From Amorphophallus konjac (lineage: Eukaryota > Streptophyta > Magnoliopsida > Alismatales > Araceae), in contig CM040125.1 in the NCBI GenBank assembly GCA_022559845.1, positions 328,235,829-328,299,828 of the forward strand: a stretch of 64,000 bases of DNA, read 5' to 3'. Position numbers and translations under genes: made by a program. This document shows positions 29,409 through 40,744 of this stretch, one piece after another (the stretch's first letter is position 1; the number at the start of each line of letters is the position of its first letter). Under the pieces are notes generated by a model. The model had not been told where the DNA came from and did not search any database. It saw only the letters and a program-made list of their open reading frames with translations.

Positions 29409-30457
29409 TCAATCTCGATCCCTCTGTGTCGACAATAAAGCTGAGGAACTTTCGCTGGACACGCCGAAGGCGCACTTCATGGGGTTCATTTTCAGCCCGT
29501 ACAGCCGGAGCCTTTGGAAGACGACCCTGAGGTCATTCAGATGCTCATCTCTCTTCTTAGTCTTGACAACTAGATCATCAATGTAGCATTCGACCTTGCT
29601 ATACAGCACCTCGTCAAAGATCTTGGTCATCGCCCGCTGATATGTGGCGCTGGCATTTTTGAGGCCGAAGGGCATTCTCTTGTAGTGGAATATCCCCTTG
29701 GGCGATCTGAAGGCCGTGTGAATCGGTCGTGATCGGCTATCCAAATTTGGTTATAGCCGGACGATCCGTCCATAAAAGAGAGGGCCTCATGGCCAGTGGT
29801 TGCATCAATCATCACTTCGGTGATAGGCATCGGGAAGTCATCTTTTGGGTAGGCTTTATTCAGGTCGCGGAAATCCACGCAAATCCTGATCTGTCCATTC
29901 TTCTTCTTCACCGGTACGATGTTGGCCAACCAAGTAGTGTACTGGTTTTCTGCCACGAAGTCGACATCTATGAGCTTGTCGACCTCCTTGCAGATCTGGC
30001 TGATCAATTCCGGCCTCATACGCCGGGGAGGCTGCTTCACTGGCTCCACCTTGGGATCAATGGCCAAAATGTGCTGAGTTACTTTGGGGCTGAGCCCGGG
30101 CATTTCTTTGTAGTTCCAGGCAAAGTAATCCTGGAATTCTTGCAGCAGCTTCGTGTATTGTTCCCTCTCCTGTGGGGGCATAAGAGCACTCAGAAAGGTC
30201 GGCCTGGGGTCGCCTTCCGTGCCGAGGTTGATCTCAATCAATTCGTCGACGGTGGCCCGACCGCCATTCTCAATTCCCGTCGGGGCTGCCGACAAATCGA
30301 CAAAGTCTTGGTCTTCATTGTCCTCGGGCTCGAGGACGCCATCCCCCTCTTCTTGTTCCTCATGACTGGGCGTAGAGGCTGCATTCATCGCGCACTCCTC
30401 TTGGACCATAGCCGCCGGGTCTGCGGGGTCCGCTGGTGCAGAAAGGCACAGGGCCAC
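29409..30457 (-). pseudogene. RE-B1 reverse transcriptase, frameshifted
   Basis: The upstream frame (29627-30457) carries the linker INLGTEGDPRPT, DYFAWNYKEMPGLSP, ANIVPVKKKNGQIRICVDFR and SFMDGSSGYNQIWIA. A shift near 29720-29745 moves coding into another frame (29409-29744) with RMPFGLKNASATYQRAM and the active site YIDD (about 29575). Another shift near 29440 precedes the thumb. Not functional as read. The end of the upstream frame after NQIWIA is shadow. Confidence 0.85.
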
Positions 30458-31038
30458 CTCAGGGTCTTCTGTATACTCATCATAGACAACTCCGGCGGGG
30501 CCAGGGCAGCCGCATCTTCAGGGGCCTGGTGCTGGATAGATGCTGTATAGGCTCCTCTTCTGGGGCTGTCCGCCACGTGGGGGCGTGGCGGGCCTACCAC
30601 ATAGTCTCCCATTCTGAGCTCATCCCTGTCAATGAGGTCTTGAGCAATGTCTTTGAAGACATAGCAGTCTTCGATGGCGTGGCCCAGTATCTGGTGATAG
30701 GGACAAAACAGTGGGTCCCCACTTCTTCGGGTGTCCTGCGGCCTCTTGGACCCTGGGAGGGAGACCTTGCCGTAATGGCAGGCCCAGTCAAAGATACCCC
30801 GAGTCTTCTCCCTTGGGAAGGAATAGGGCTTCTGTAGCTTCTCTTGGAGTGTCAGGCCTCGCCTGGCTGGCCGCCCGGTTAATGGGCTTGCCGTATCTCT
30901 TGTTTCCCTTCTTGACCGGACGGAGGCTTCAGGGCTGGCGTCTCGGGGCCGAGACATATGGCCACCCCACGGGCGGAGAGAACCTTGGATCAGGTCGGTC
31001 ACTAGCGAGGTCAACTCAGCCAGCCGTGCCTTTAACAT
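30385..31038 (-). CDS. Second Gag C-terminal/zinc-knuckle module, between protease and RT
   Basis: 217 codons. A short coiled coil (MLKARLAELTSLVTDLIQ), then LQEKLQKPYSFPREK, FDWACHYGKVSLPGSKRP, and CPYHQILGHAIEDCYVFKD, a Cys/His knuckle. All of these parallel the Gag module at 33249-34060 (KMRNKLYSFSRDKS, WATSYNKITLPEPKRPDD, GHTIEDCYVFKD) but are clearly diverged. Its place after protease is abnormal, since Gag normally precedes protease. It could be a duplication, or a joint between two elements. The last 50 codons overlap the RT linker in another frame and may be shadow. Confidence 0.7.
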   Translation of the reverse strand: MLKARLAELTSLVTDLIQGSLRPWGGHMSRPRDASPEASVRSRRETRDTASPLTGRPARRGLTLQEKLQKPYSFPREKTRGIFDWACHYGKVSLPGSKRPQDTRRSGDPLFCPYHQILGHAIEDCYVFKDIAQDLIDRDELRMGDYVVGPPRPHVADSPRRGAYTASIQHQAPEDAAALAPPELSMMSIQKTLRWPCAFLHQRTPQTRRLWSKRSAR

Positions 31039-32369
31039 CTCGATCTCCGTTGCTGCCTGTGGTACAAGGCGTATATGACGGGGTCGTATCGAGGAGAGTC
31101 CAGAGCATGGCCCATACTGCTACTTCTTGCTTCGCCAGCAGGCCGAAGTGAAGGTGCCTCGACGGTACGACCCTTCGAGGTTAGTCCCTCAAAGAAGGAG
31201 GAGGTCTTCCCCATACAGCGGCGGCGGAGCGGGTTCCAAAGGAACACTTCTTCGTCTTGCGCCTCCTGAGTCAGAGGCGTGAAATATACATCTTGGTGGG
31301 CCTCCCGCAAGTCTGCAGCTTCCGCGGGGTCATCGCCGGACAGAGCCGAAACCGATATAACATCAGTTTCATAATAATCTTCTAGTGAGAAGCCCAGACC
31401 GGGGTGCTTGGTGATTTGCAGCAGCCGCTGATCCAAGTTTGGTGGGTTCCACATTCTTTTAAACATTTCCTTCCGACTGGAGGGTTGATAGGGAGAGATT
31501 TTTTGCTCTCTGACCACTCTGGCTGCCCGGTCAGTCATGTGGGGAAGCCCCGTGATGGGGACGTGTGGGTCATGCAACTCGTTAAGGAACCGGCAATCAT
31601 CGTCTTCCCTGACTGGCTTTTCCCCGGCAACATAAAAGATGGTGGGTGGCCCCTCAGGGTTAGGCACCTCAAAAGTGCTCAGCTGCTCGGCTGCTTGACA
31701 TTCAATTCCCGCTATAGGCTTGACGATCCCTAGCGGGACTCTGACATCCTCTAGCAGGTCTTCGAGGCAAGGCGTCCCCGGTGTAGGATAGATGGCGAGA
31801 GGAGCTGCCTTGAATACCCCTCCTTCTTGTGCAATGAATGGTACATGTTGGGGAGCCACATAGCCTGGGGGTGGTGGAGGAAACCAGCCGCCTTCCTCGA
31901 CCTTCTTCTTTCCCTTGCCTTGGGCAGCCTGGGGAGCTTGCTTAGCCTTTTCTAAGTATAGATTGGCGTCTGACAAATGACACTCGAACACCTCGAACGG
32001 GTGGAGGTCGGCGAAGATTCTGACTTCCTTCCCCTCGCAAGGGTATTTAATGCATTGGTGCAGGGTGGAGGGCACCACTCTATTCTGGTGTAACCAGGGT
32101 CGTCCAAGCAATGCCTTGTAGGAAGTGTTGGAGTTGATGACGTGGAACTGGACCTTGATGGTGAAATCATCAAAAGTCAAGTTGAATTTTGCAACCCCCA
32201 TGGGCACCTCACATTTCTGATTAAAACCAGCAATCTTAACATTCTTGACCTCAACCAAGTGCACGTCAAAGTAGTGCTTTTGGTACACCCGGTAGGGGAG
32301 TATATTCACTGTCGCCCCTGGGTCGATCAGGACCCTGTTGATAGGCTGGCCGTTCAGCTGCCCTTTCAT
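31032..32369 (-). CDS. RE-B1 retropepsin-containing segment
   Basis: 445 codons. Residues 1-110 are an aspartic protease: INRVLIDPGATVNILPYRV and the second motif ALLGRPWLHQNRVVPSTLHQ. The catalytic triad reads D-P-G where D-S-G or D-T-G is usual. Residues 150-445 form a long linker without recognised domain (Pro-rich VEEGGWFPPPPPGYV near 165). Upstream coding in other frames (FTEDDMLLP, HNRPLYMKG) shows a frameshift or stops before 32369. It ends by a shift into the second Gag module at about 31035. Confidence 0.8.
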   Translation of the reverse strand: MKGQLNGQPINRVLIDPGATVNILPYRVYQKHYFDVHLVEVKNVKIAGFNQKCEVPMGVAKFNLTFDDFTIKVQFHVINSNTSYKALLGRPWLHQNRVVPSTLHQCIKYPCEGKEVRIFADLHPFEVFECHLSDANLYLEKAKQAPQAAQGKGKKKVEEGGWFPPPPPGYVAPQHVPFIAQEGGVFKAAPLAIYPTPGTPCLEDLLEDVRVPLGIVKPIAGIECQAAEQLSTFEVPNPEGPPTIFYVAGEKPVREDDDCRFLNELHDPHVPITGLPHMTDRAARVVREQKISPYQPSSRKEMFKRMWNPPNLDQRLLQITKHPGLGFSLEDYYETDVISVSALSGDDPAEAADLREAHQDVYFTPLTQEAQDEEVFLWNPLRRRCMGKTSSFFEGLTSKGRTVEAPSLRPAGEARSSSMGHALDSPRYDPVIYALYHRQQRRSRC

Positions 32370-33248
32370 GTAGAGGGTCTGTTATGACTACAGGTGGGCA
32401 GGAGCATGTCATCTTCTGTGAAAGCCACAGCCACTTAGGTGATATCTCCGCCAGACAGGCTTCAAGGTGTGTTGGCATCTGGAGTGCGGCAATGATGGCT
32501 CGTCATGTTTCTTCGTCCAAAGACTGCATCTCCCATACGGTGAATTGGGCCAGATCTTCTTGAGGTGTCTGACTATTCGGTCGGCAGCCCGCACCTTGAG
32601 TAATTTCATCTCTTTGGCCTTGCCGCGCCTGCCCCCACCTTGAGGTTGGGGTGTCAGATCAAGGGATGCCTGCTTTGTGGGTTCTGCTGCAACCTGTTGA
32701 GCCCGTGGGGCCTGCTGGGCTTCCTCCGTTTCTTGCATGAATTCGGCAAGGTTTGGGATGCCGTTAAATTCTTCTTATGGTTGAGGAGGAGCCGTCGCCG
32801 GTGGAGCTCGGAGACTGCTTGCTTTTCTGGCCGAAGGAGACCCTTGGGAGCGTGCCTGCCCCCCTGCTCGGGCTGACAGGAACTCGATGAATGAAGGGGT
32901 GCCTTGGCTCCGGGCCCCTCCGGGATAGAGACCCGATTGGGGAGGGATCTCGGTGCCCTGGACCTCAGGTTCGGGGACCCGGTATGGCTACTCTCCCTTG
33001 AACATGATGTTGAGGTTGTCCTGAGGAGGGCGCCCCCACTTCCTCCCCGACTTGGTGGCATGTTGGGAAGTGGACGCTTCAGCCTAGCTCACCTCCGTCG
33101 GCTCATGGGGTAGCTCTTCTTATTTTTCTTCCAGGGAGAGGGCAGTGTCGAACAGCACCGCGCGGGTGTTGCAGGCGATGACGACCTCCTTTTTCTTCTT
33201 GCTCCAGGGTCTTCTCTTCTTCTTATCCTTTCCTACTGTAGCCAGCGG

Positions 33249-33881
33249 CTACTCTTGGGGAAGTTCACCCCATAGGGGAGGCTCTTTCTCTGCTTCTGCT
33301 TCTGTTCCTGGGGCCAGTTCGAGTGATTCGAACTCCTCCCAGGGGACATACTCCTTCAGCTCCACGGGCTGGATTTCGGGCTGTTCATAATCTTCAAGCC
33401 CATCGATAATAGCCTGGAGTCTTTCAACCACCGGGCTGGTCTTCTTATGCATCTGCAGCAGGGTAGAGCTCCTTTTGTTGTGAGTGGGCCGCCTCATGAC
33501 CAGTCGAGGGGCCGTGTCGTGCCAGACTGGGCTCACCGGGGGTGGTACAGGCAGGGGTGTCACACCCCTCAGATGAACTCCTGGGGTGGGCCGAGGGACA
33601 CGTGCTCTTCTATTCTTCCTGGATACAGTCTGCCAACCCCCTTGGTCTTGAGCTGGGGCCATGATAAAAGTTTCATAAGTGGCGCGGGTGCTGGCCTCCG
33701 CCCACTCCTCAGGCAACTCCTGGTACAACGAGACCATATTAACGGTGGAGGTTATGCTGGGCAACTCATGCGGTTGCGGGGGGTCTACCTTATGCTCCCC
33801 CATGTCCAGCTCCCCATTCCTGATTAGGGACTCAATAACGTCCTTGAAGACATAGCAGTCCTCAATGGTATGCCCGAGCAT
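33249..33881 (-). pseudogene. RE-B1 Gag zinc-knuckle segment, copy 1
   Basis: Begins MLGHTIEDCYVFKDVIESLI; the Cys of the knuckle (ACTTGCS-like, 33900-33920) lies just upstream in a shifted frame. About 150 residues of Gly/Arg/Pro linker follow. Nucleic-acid binding is the expected role. The module is repeated at 30385-31038. Confidence 0.75.
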
Positions 33882-34744
33882 CCGGTGGTACAGGCAGAAG
33901 CGCGGGTCATCTTTCTTTTCAGGTCATCGGGCCTCTTCGGCTCTGGCAGTGTGATTTTATTGTAACTGGTTGCCCACTCAAACAGGAGCTTTGACTTGTC
34001 TCGGGAGAAGGAATATAGCTTGTTTCTCATCTTCTCCCTCAGTGAGGGGCCCTCCCACCGTTCTGTGGTCCTGGGCGGGGGAAGGTTGGCAGCCTCCTTG
34101 GCTTTCTCCTTATGTTTTTCAAAGGCCTGGAAATCTAGTGTGTGCACCTCAGGGGGAGCTGGTTTCTTCTCGACATGTCTAGCTCTCTGGCTTGATGCGA
34201 CTGGGGTGGAAGAATATTGGGCAAGAAACACCTCGATCTCTGCTACCACATTGTTCAGGCGGTCAAATGTCTTGACTTCGGTGCCGATCATCCTTTCCAG
34301 GATTTCTTTCTTCAGATTCTGCTTGCAGATCTGCACCGCATCCTCCTGGTGCGGGGGACGCCTGCACCTCATGCTGAGGTTCCTCCATCTTTTGATGTAG
34401 TCGAGGGCCGACTCATCATTCTTCTACCTTGTGGCGTAAAGTTCTGCCACAGTGACTTCCCGTTCAGCAACGTAGAATCTTTCTTTGAACTTCTTTTGCA
34501 TGTCGGGCCAGTCAGCCACAGACCTGGGTGGCAAGCTGGAGTACCACTCAAAGGCAAGCCCGGTAAGTGTCGAGCAGAAAAACTTCAGGAGGTAGGCCTC
34601 ATCAGCAGCCAGATCCCCCATGACATTCACATAATAGGCAATGTGCTCCCTGGGAGACCCTTGCCCATTGAACTTTTCAAACTTCGGTGGCTTGGTGACG
34701 CCAACCGACAGCTTCCTTACGGCATAGTGGGCCGAGTAGGGCAC
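33824..34744 (-). pseudogene. RE-B1 Gag capsid region
   Basis: Two pieces in one frame: 34424-34744 (TKPPKFEKFNGQGSPREHIA, LLKFFCSTLTGLAFEWYSSL, WPDMQKKFKERFY, the classic retrotransposon Gag core) and 33824-34372 (QICKQNLKKEILERMIGTEV, YSFSRDKSKLLFEWATSYNK). TAG near 34424 separates them. Forms the particle shell by family. The end of the second piece (after KRPDD) is out of frame with the knuckle. Confidence 0.82.
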
Positions 34745-36521
34745 CGGTAGACGTCAAACGGTGTCTGATCCCCGTTGCCTCTCTCGGCCAGTTTCATGTC
34801 TATCATTTGTTCAAGCATCAACCGGCTAACTGCTACTGGGTCGACCGGGCTTGGATAGAAATGAGCGGGCTGCGCACTCGGGGTAACCAACATAGTCGCC
34901 TGGGGGGCCATGGGGGACCCTTGGGGAAGTAGAGCCTGTGGTGGGGTCAATGACGTGTAATGTGCCTGCTGCGGGGGCGCGCCCCCGAGAGGGCTGAGGG
35001 TTTATGGAAGAGCTGCAGCTCGCAGAGCTGCTTCTGAAGATTGCCCACTGTCCCTGGGCGCTTCGGGTAGAACCTCGGTCTGCCAGGACATCGGGGGTTG
35101 TGTGTTCCGCTCATTTAGTTATTTTTTTAGTGACTCAATTTCTTGCTGGAACCGTTGTATCATGAGCAGCATTGCCGGGTCAGCTGTGGGGAGACTGGGC
35201 ATGCCCCCTGTCTCTTCAGCCGGGGCGTCCTCGGATGATGTAGAGGGTCCGCCGCTCGTGTCACCGGTGGTGATCACATTGGCCATGAGGGCCGCAAGGG
35301 GTTCCTCAAGGAAGGTCCCTTCGGCGCCTGTCTGTGCCGCGCTGCATGTCGCTCTTCCCCTTCTAGTGAGAGGCCCCGGCCTGGCGGCGAGTCTGTTTCT
35401 TCAGGGTCAGTAGGTAAGGCCCCATACCGACCGTGAACTCCTGCCATATTGCAGGAGAAGGTTCTCTAGCTCCTATTTCTCTTCGTCGCCCTCCTGGATG
35501 ATCTCCCCGGGAACACCAGCCTGTCGAAGACCGATCGTCGGAGCGGCGCTTCCTCCGGGACAGGGGATTGGCGCGGTTCCTCCGAGCGATTCCTCGACTC
35601 TACACTGGGTGCGGGTCGGGCTCCTTCTTCCTGGAAAGTGGAGGCTACTACCCCCAGCAGTCTCTGGCGACCCAAGGGAGTGCTACCTGTGCCCCGGAGG
35701 TAGTTTCTCATGGCCTGCTCGATCCCTTCCCACTCCTGGTCGGGGAGAGCAGTCGATGGTTGTGCACCGATGGAAGGAACAGGAGGGGAGTAAACCCTGG
35801 GTGCCGGGCGGGCAGCATTATGTCGGCGCCCACGGCGATGTCAGCGGGCATTCTCGGGCGGCACCGGCATGACGGGTGCTGGTTGGTGAGTCGGGGTTGT
35901 CACCTCGACCCTCTCATCTCTTCGGGCCCTCCTCGGGCGGAAAGTGCTAGGCCCCGCCTGGGCAGGTGCAGTGGGCCGGGCCTCCTTGAGGACCCAGGTT
36001 TGCTTTAACTTGGCCGGCCTATGAGCCGGTGCAATCTTTGGTGATGCGGCCAGAACAGCGGGCGTCACCTTCTCCTTCAGCTTCTCCAGCCCCTGGAAAG
36101 AGTTTCAGACCAGGATAGTCGGGACGACACGGTCCGGTGTCACCTGGAACCTTTGCCCGTCCAGGCGGACTCGGAGGGTCCCGACAGTCATAGATTTCTC
36201 GGAGTTAGAGATGCGACGCCCAGAGACGGTGCCAGTGTTGTTCCTCCGGATCCTCCTCCGGTGAGATGCCAACCCTTGGTGGGATGGGCCAGCGGTTTGG
36301 TGCACATGGTGCACATTGCAGCTCAGCGTCGTTGTCGGGACGCCGTTGTTGTTCTTGGCCACAGCTCGGCCGACAGCAGCTTCAGTGGCCCCCGAAGCGG
36401 GAGCGTTGGTCTGGGGCTCATCAGGTGCTTTCACGTCGAGGATGTTGACAAATGCCACCCCCAAGAAGTTGGGGAAGCCCACGGTGGGAGGGAAACTCCC
36501 GAAGTTGAGGGGGACCACCAA
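34717..36521 (-). pseudogene. RE-B1 Gag N-terminal region, broken
   Basis: Open pieces at 34717-34950, 35466-35711, 35841-36068 and 36105-36521, Pro/Ala/Gln-rich, with a short coiled coil (MIQRFQQEIESL, about 35125-35165). No single frame connects them and no clear start codon is visible. It corresponds in place to Gag N-terminus plus leader. Confidence 0.45.
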
Positions 36522-36569
36522 GTAGCCACCTCAAACATGGTTCTCGACGACCTGAGGGCTGCATGTGAC

Positions 36570-37226
36570 TAGGGGTGAGCATTATTCGGGTTCAACCCGA
36601 AAACCAAACCGAACCGAACGATTTGGTTCGGTTTGGTTTGGGTTGAAATTTTAAAAATTTTGGTTTGGGTTCAAACCGAACCGTATTAAAAATTTTGGTT
36701 TGGTTTGGTTTTGAAGTTCAAGAAATCGAACAAAACCAAACCGAACCGAAGAACCCGAATTTAAGAATATTTTTATCAAATTAATATAAATGTATATGTA
36801 ACTATAAATCCGAATTTAAAAAGTTCAATTCTCACCATTCTAATGCGGTTTCCGACTTTATGAAATAGATTTCAAATCACCTTCTATTTTACTGTAACCG
36901 AACTTCTTAATTTCTTATGTAAAAATATTATGAAGCTTGTTCTTACAAGTTACAACTTTGTATGTTATTTTTTTAATATTTACTTTATTTGGTAGAAATT
37001 CTTTTACCCTATCTTTCTCTAATGTTGTTTGAATCCAATCTAATTTATAAAATGGGAGAGATGAATATGGTTCAAACCGAACCAAACCGAATTAATTCGG
37101 TTTGGTTTGGTTTGGTTTCAAACTAGTTTGGTTTGGTTTGGTTCGGGTTGAAGCCTTAATTCGGTTCGGTTTGGTTTGAGAAAAATTCTCTTCAAACCAA
37201 ACCAAACCAAACCGTGCTCACCCCTA
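36570..37226. mobile_element. hAT-type MITE
   Basis: 657 bases, terminal inverted repeats TAGGGGTGAGCA...TGCTCACCCCTA, and a perfect 8-bp target duplication CATGTGAC at 36562-36569 and 37227-37234. The ends carry AACCGAACC/GGTTTGGTTT repeats and the centre is AT-rich without ORF. All are hallmarks of non-autonomous hAT elements of plants. It lies only about 15 bases from the candidate PBS of INT1 and entered after RE-B. Confidence 0.95.
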
Positions 37227-37240
37227 CATGTGACAGCTAT

Positions 37241-37251
37241 TGTCGGCACCA
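37241..37251 (-). other. Candidate primer-binding site of INT1
   Basis: The minus strand reads TGGTGCCGACA, directly after a possible LTR end CACATCA. The counterpart at 57160-57167 reads GGTGCTGT. The tRNA is not identified and the exact LTR edge is uncertain by some tens of bases. Confidence 0.4.
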
Positions 37252-38276
37252 TGATGTGATTCTCCTGCATTTGAGAAAATAACGCAATTAGTGTTACAAG
37301 AAGGGGGCCGTAGGGCCCCTAATTCTGGCAAAGAGATGAAGGGTGGATCCGTCCCACCGGGCGTGCCAGACTTGTGGACGCACTAAAATTCGCTCATTCA
37401 GGCGGTTCGTCTATTGAGTTCGTGGGTGTGCCAGTCATCGAAGTGACAATTTATTCAGGCTCCGAAGAGCCCATGGTGCGCTCGATCTGAATTCGTCAGA
37501 CGATTGTGTGGTTCGTGTCGGGACCAGATCTCGTCATGCCATAAAGGTCATGACGTCATTTACATCCCCCATACGAGGGAACACCCTTGATTAGTTGTCG
37601 AAATTAGGGGCCCTGCGGCTGAAAGAAATAATACTAACTGCGCGAGAAAGGGACAGGAATAAATCACACTAAAGTCCGCATCAGGATATGAGCCATTAGC
37701 CATGTTGGTCACTCGTGGACCCTTTTCATATTCGGACACGGGTCCATGATAGCAACGCGATGGAAAATCGGGGCGAATCCGTTCAAATGTCTGCCGAATG
37801 CACGGCAATTTTAATAGCGGCTCGGAAGGGCTCCGAGGCGAGAAACGAATCCGGTATGATTGGAATGTCAGCCCAAGACTAGGTCAGGGCCTGACCATGT
37901 CAGGATGACTGCCAAGACTCGGGCCCGGCATGAGAGGGCGATGTTAATGTTCCTTCTGCGTCGGGTCACGGAGAGAGATGGGGCTGCAATGTGGACCCTA
38001 GCATTTTTTCTTATCTGAGATTTTAATTATATGTTCCTCTCTTTCCTTTTGCTGTTCATGTCTTCTTTATGCATTTATTCCGAATGATTTCCTCCCCCCC
38101 CTTTTGTTTATTATTTTTTTTATCATCACTGTTCCACGTTTTCGTTTGTTTCTTACGTATATTCGAATTTCTTTATTTATCACAATTTCCATTAATTTAT
38201 TTATTATCATTGTTATTATTACCAATATCATCATCATTATATGTTATATGTGTATGTTTCCCAGAGAGAGAGAGAG

Positions 38277-38520
38277 GGCCGCTGGAGAGTGTACCGGCAA
38301 GGGGTATGGGGGGGCGTGCCGATGAGGGCATCCCAAGGTGTACCGGTGAAGGGAGAAGAGGATGCGCCGGGGAAGGCAACAAGGAGAGTATGCCGGCGAA
38401 GGTAGAAGAGGGTGCGCCGGGGAAGGCACAAAGGAGAGTGCGCCGGCGAAGGTAGAAGAGGGTGTGCCGGGGAAGGCACCAAGGAGAGTGTGCCGGCGAA
38501 GGTAGAAGAGGGTGTGCGGG
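38277..38520. repeat. GTGCCGGGGAAGGCAC minisatellite (centre LTR)
   Basis: About six units, period about 42, alternating GTGCCGGCGAAGGTAGAAGA and GTGCCGGGGAAGGCAC. The core GTGCC-GGGGAA-GGCAC is a perfect hairpin. Similar array at 59240-59395. Confidence 0.85.
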
Positions 38521-38526
38521 GCAAAC

Positions 38527-39300
38527 TCAAAGTCTGTACATCGCCTGCTAGAGTCTGCACATTGTCTATTGGCTACAACTCAAAGTCTGTGCATTGGCTG
38601 CTAGCACACACGCAGAGTCTGTACGTTGTCCATGTACTGCAACTCAAAGTCTGTACACTGGCTGCTAGCGCACACGAAGTCTGTACGTCCCTCAGCCCAA
38701 AGTCTATACATTGGCTGGACGCTGCGACACGAAGTCTGTACATCGGCTTGTTGCTGCACACAAAGCCTGTACATTCATCAGCTCAAAGTCTGTACATTGG
38801 CTGGTTTATCGGCTCAAAGTCTATACATTGGCTGGTCACTGCAGCACAAAGTCTATACATTCATCAGCCCAAAGTCTATGCATTGGCTGCGTTCATCAGC
38901 TCAAAGTCTATACATTGGCTGGCTCAAAGTCTGCACATTGTCCATTTGATGCAACCCACAGTCTATACGTTGGCCAGCTCAAAGTCTATACATTGTCCAT
39001 TGGCTACAGCTCAAAGTATATACGTTGGCCAGCTCAAAGTTTGTACATTGTCCATTTGATGCAACCCAAAGTTTATACGTTGGCCAGCTCAAAGTCTATA
39101 CATTGTCCATTGGCTGCTACTCAAAGTCTATACATTGGCCAGCTCAAAGTCTGTATGTTGTCCATTTGATGCAACCCAAAGTCTATATGTTGGCCAGCTC
39201 AAAGTCTATACATTGTCCATTGGCTACAGCTCAAAGTCTATACATTGCTTGTTGCTGTGTTCGCGCATCAATCTGCCAAGTCTATACATTGTGTTCCACT
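38527..39300. repeat. AAAGTCTGTACATTGGC tandem repeat (centre LTR)
   Basis: More than 20 units of about 22-33 bases, all with AAAGTCTRTACATTGGC and variable connectors (CAGCTC, TGATGCAACCC). The same family fills 59395-60290. Frames through it stay open on both strands, a property of the unit and not evidence for a protein. Confidence 0.9.
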
Positions 39301-39307
39301 TCGGAGG

Positions 39308-39455
39308 GTGAGAGGAGTGTGCCGCTGAAGGGTCGAGAAGGTGTGTCGTTGAAGGGTTGTTAGAGCGTACCGCTGAAGGAAGGTTAGAGGTGTACCGGCC
39401 AATGAGGGTGGAGGGCGTACCGATGAAGGCTGGGACAGACGTGCCGATGAAGGCC
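39308..39455. repeat. GTGCCGCTGAAGG-type short array
   Basis: Five to six units of GTGCCGMTGAAGG with spacers. Counterpart at 60460-60720. Confidence 0.7.
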
Positions 39456-40025
39456 CACTCCTCTGTTACTTGTTTTTAAGACTTTTCTTTTCTTCTTCTC
39501 TCTGATTTTTGCGTAGTTTTATACAAATCTTATCTCCTTCTTCTTGCAATCTGTTGTTGCTCTATTTATTTGTTGCTTTTGTTGTCTTTTGGTGTGTACT
39601 TATTATCCCATTTGTTTGTTGCATCCTTTTGCCTTTTAACATTTATTATTTTCTAATAAAAATTCGGCAGCATCTCCCCTTGACCCGAGCGTGAGGGAGA
39701 TAAAGGGAACGCGCCCACATGGAGTTGCGGAACCCGACAACTGGAGGTGGGCGCCCGAGGGCGGCAACACCTTAATAAAACCTCAGAAAATATGGGGAAA
39801 ACAACGAGCCGAAGACCTCTAAGACTGGACAGGGTGTATGGGGGGTTAGCCAAGGCGTGCCGGCCAAGGACGAGCACAGGGTGCTTGAGGGGTGTACCGG
39901 GCTAGGGAGAGGCCAGATGTTACGCTGGGGCACCAAGGGGGAGTGTACCGCTGGGGGGCTACTATAGGTGTGTCGGCCAAGACGCCGGAAGGGTGTGCCG
40001 CTGGGGAAAAGTGCAAGTGCACCGG
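39455..40025 (-). other. Unique block and short array in centre LTR
   Basis: 39660-39840 (CAGCATCTCCCCTTGACCCG...CAACACCTTAATAAAAC) is conserved at 61030-61205. 39840-40025 holds a loose GTGTACCGG/GTGCCGG array. No gene. Confidence 0.7.
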
Positions 40026-40724
40026 ACAGGGCTCAAAAAGGGTTGGTTTGCTAACGGGGCGGGGTGTTAGACCGATCAAACCCACAGGGACTTTCGGCAA
40101 GAGGAAAAAAGGTTCAAAGGGGCAGACACAGGTGAAGGCATTGGGCTTTACAGGGGGAGGTTCGTGACCTCAAACCATTCAAGATGATGCCACATCCGGA
40201 GAAAACCGTCGGCATGAAGGATGAACACAAACACCGAAAAGTAAAGGGAAAGACGATCAAACGCACTGTGGCTCAAAACCAATGAGACAAAGAGACAACC
40301 CACTGAGGGGGATGATCTTCATTCATGGGGGAGCAAAGGGCCGTAGCCGTCCACATGCATTACAAAACACGCCCGAGCTAAAGCTACGGGCAAGAAAGAA
40401 AACCAAAGAACAAAAGAACGGAGAAGGAGAAAACAAAGAACAAAAGAAGAGGAGGTGTTGGGGATCGAGGGAGGGACGACCGTCCACTGCTCTTTCCCCC
40501 ACCTTCCCCTGCTACATCAAGCCCTCTCTCTCTCTTACTCTCTTCTCTTTGCCTGGTGGTTGTCGGAAGACTCCACGCCGGAGTCCTCTCCCTTCTCTTC
40601 TCTCTTCTCCTTCTTCTCGTAGGTGGCTTTGTGTCTCTTCGTCTCTTCTCCCTGTGTGCCTCTTCTCTGTGTATGGGCCTCTCTTCCTGTGTGGGGTGTC
40701 CCTCTTCTTCGCCGGGATGGGAGT

Positions 40725-40733
40725 GGTTTTATA
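40725..40733 (-). promoter_or_regulatory. RE-B LTR TATA box (centre copy)
   Basis: Minus-strand GGGGTATAAAACC, same position and flanks as 16335-16343. It would drive transcription leftwards through the LTR into gag-pol of INT1. Confidence 0.6.
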
Positions 40734-40744
40734 CCCCCAGTAGC

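Noticed and set aside
38527..39300. CRISPR-like array
   Set aside because: Units are contiguous or have degenerate connectors, without unique spacers of constant length; the context is a plant retrotransposon LTR.
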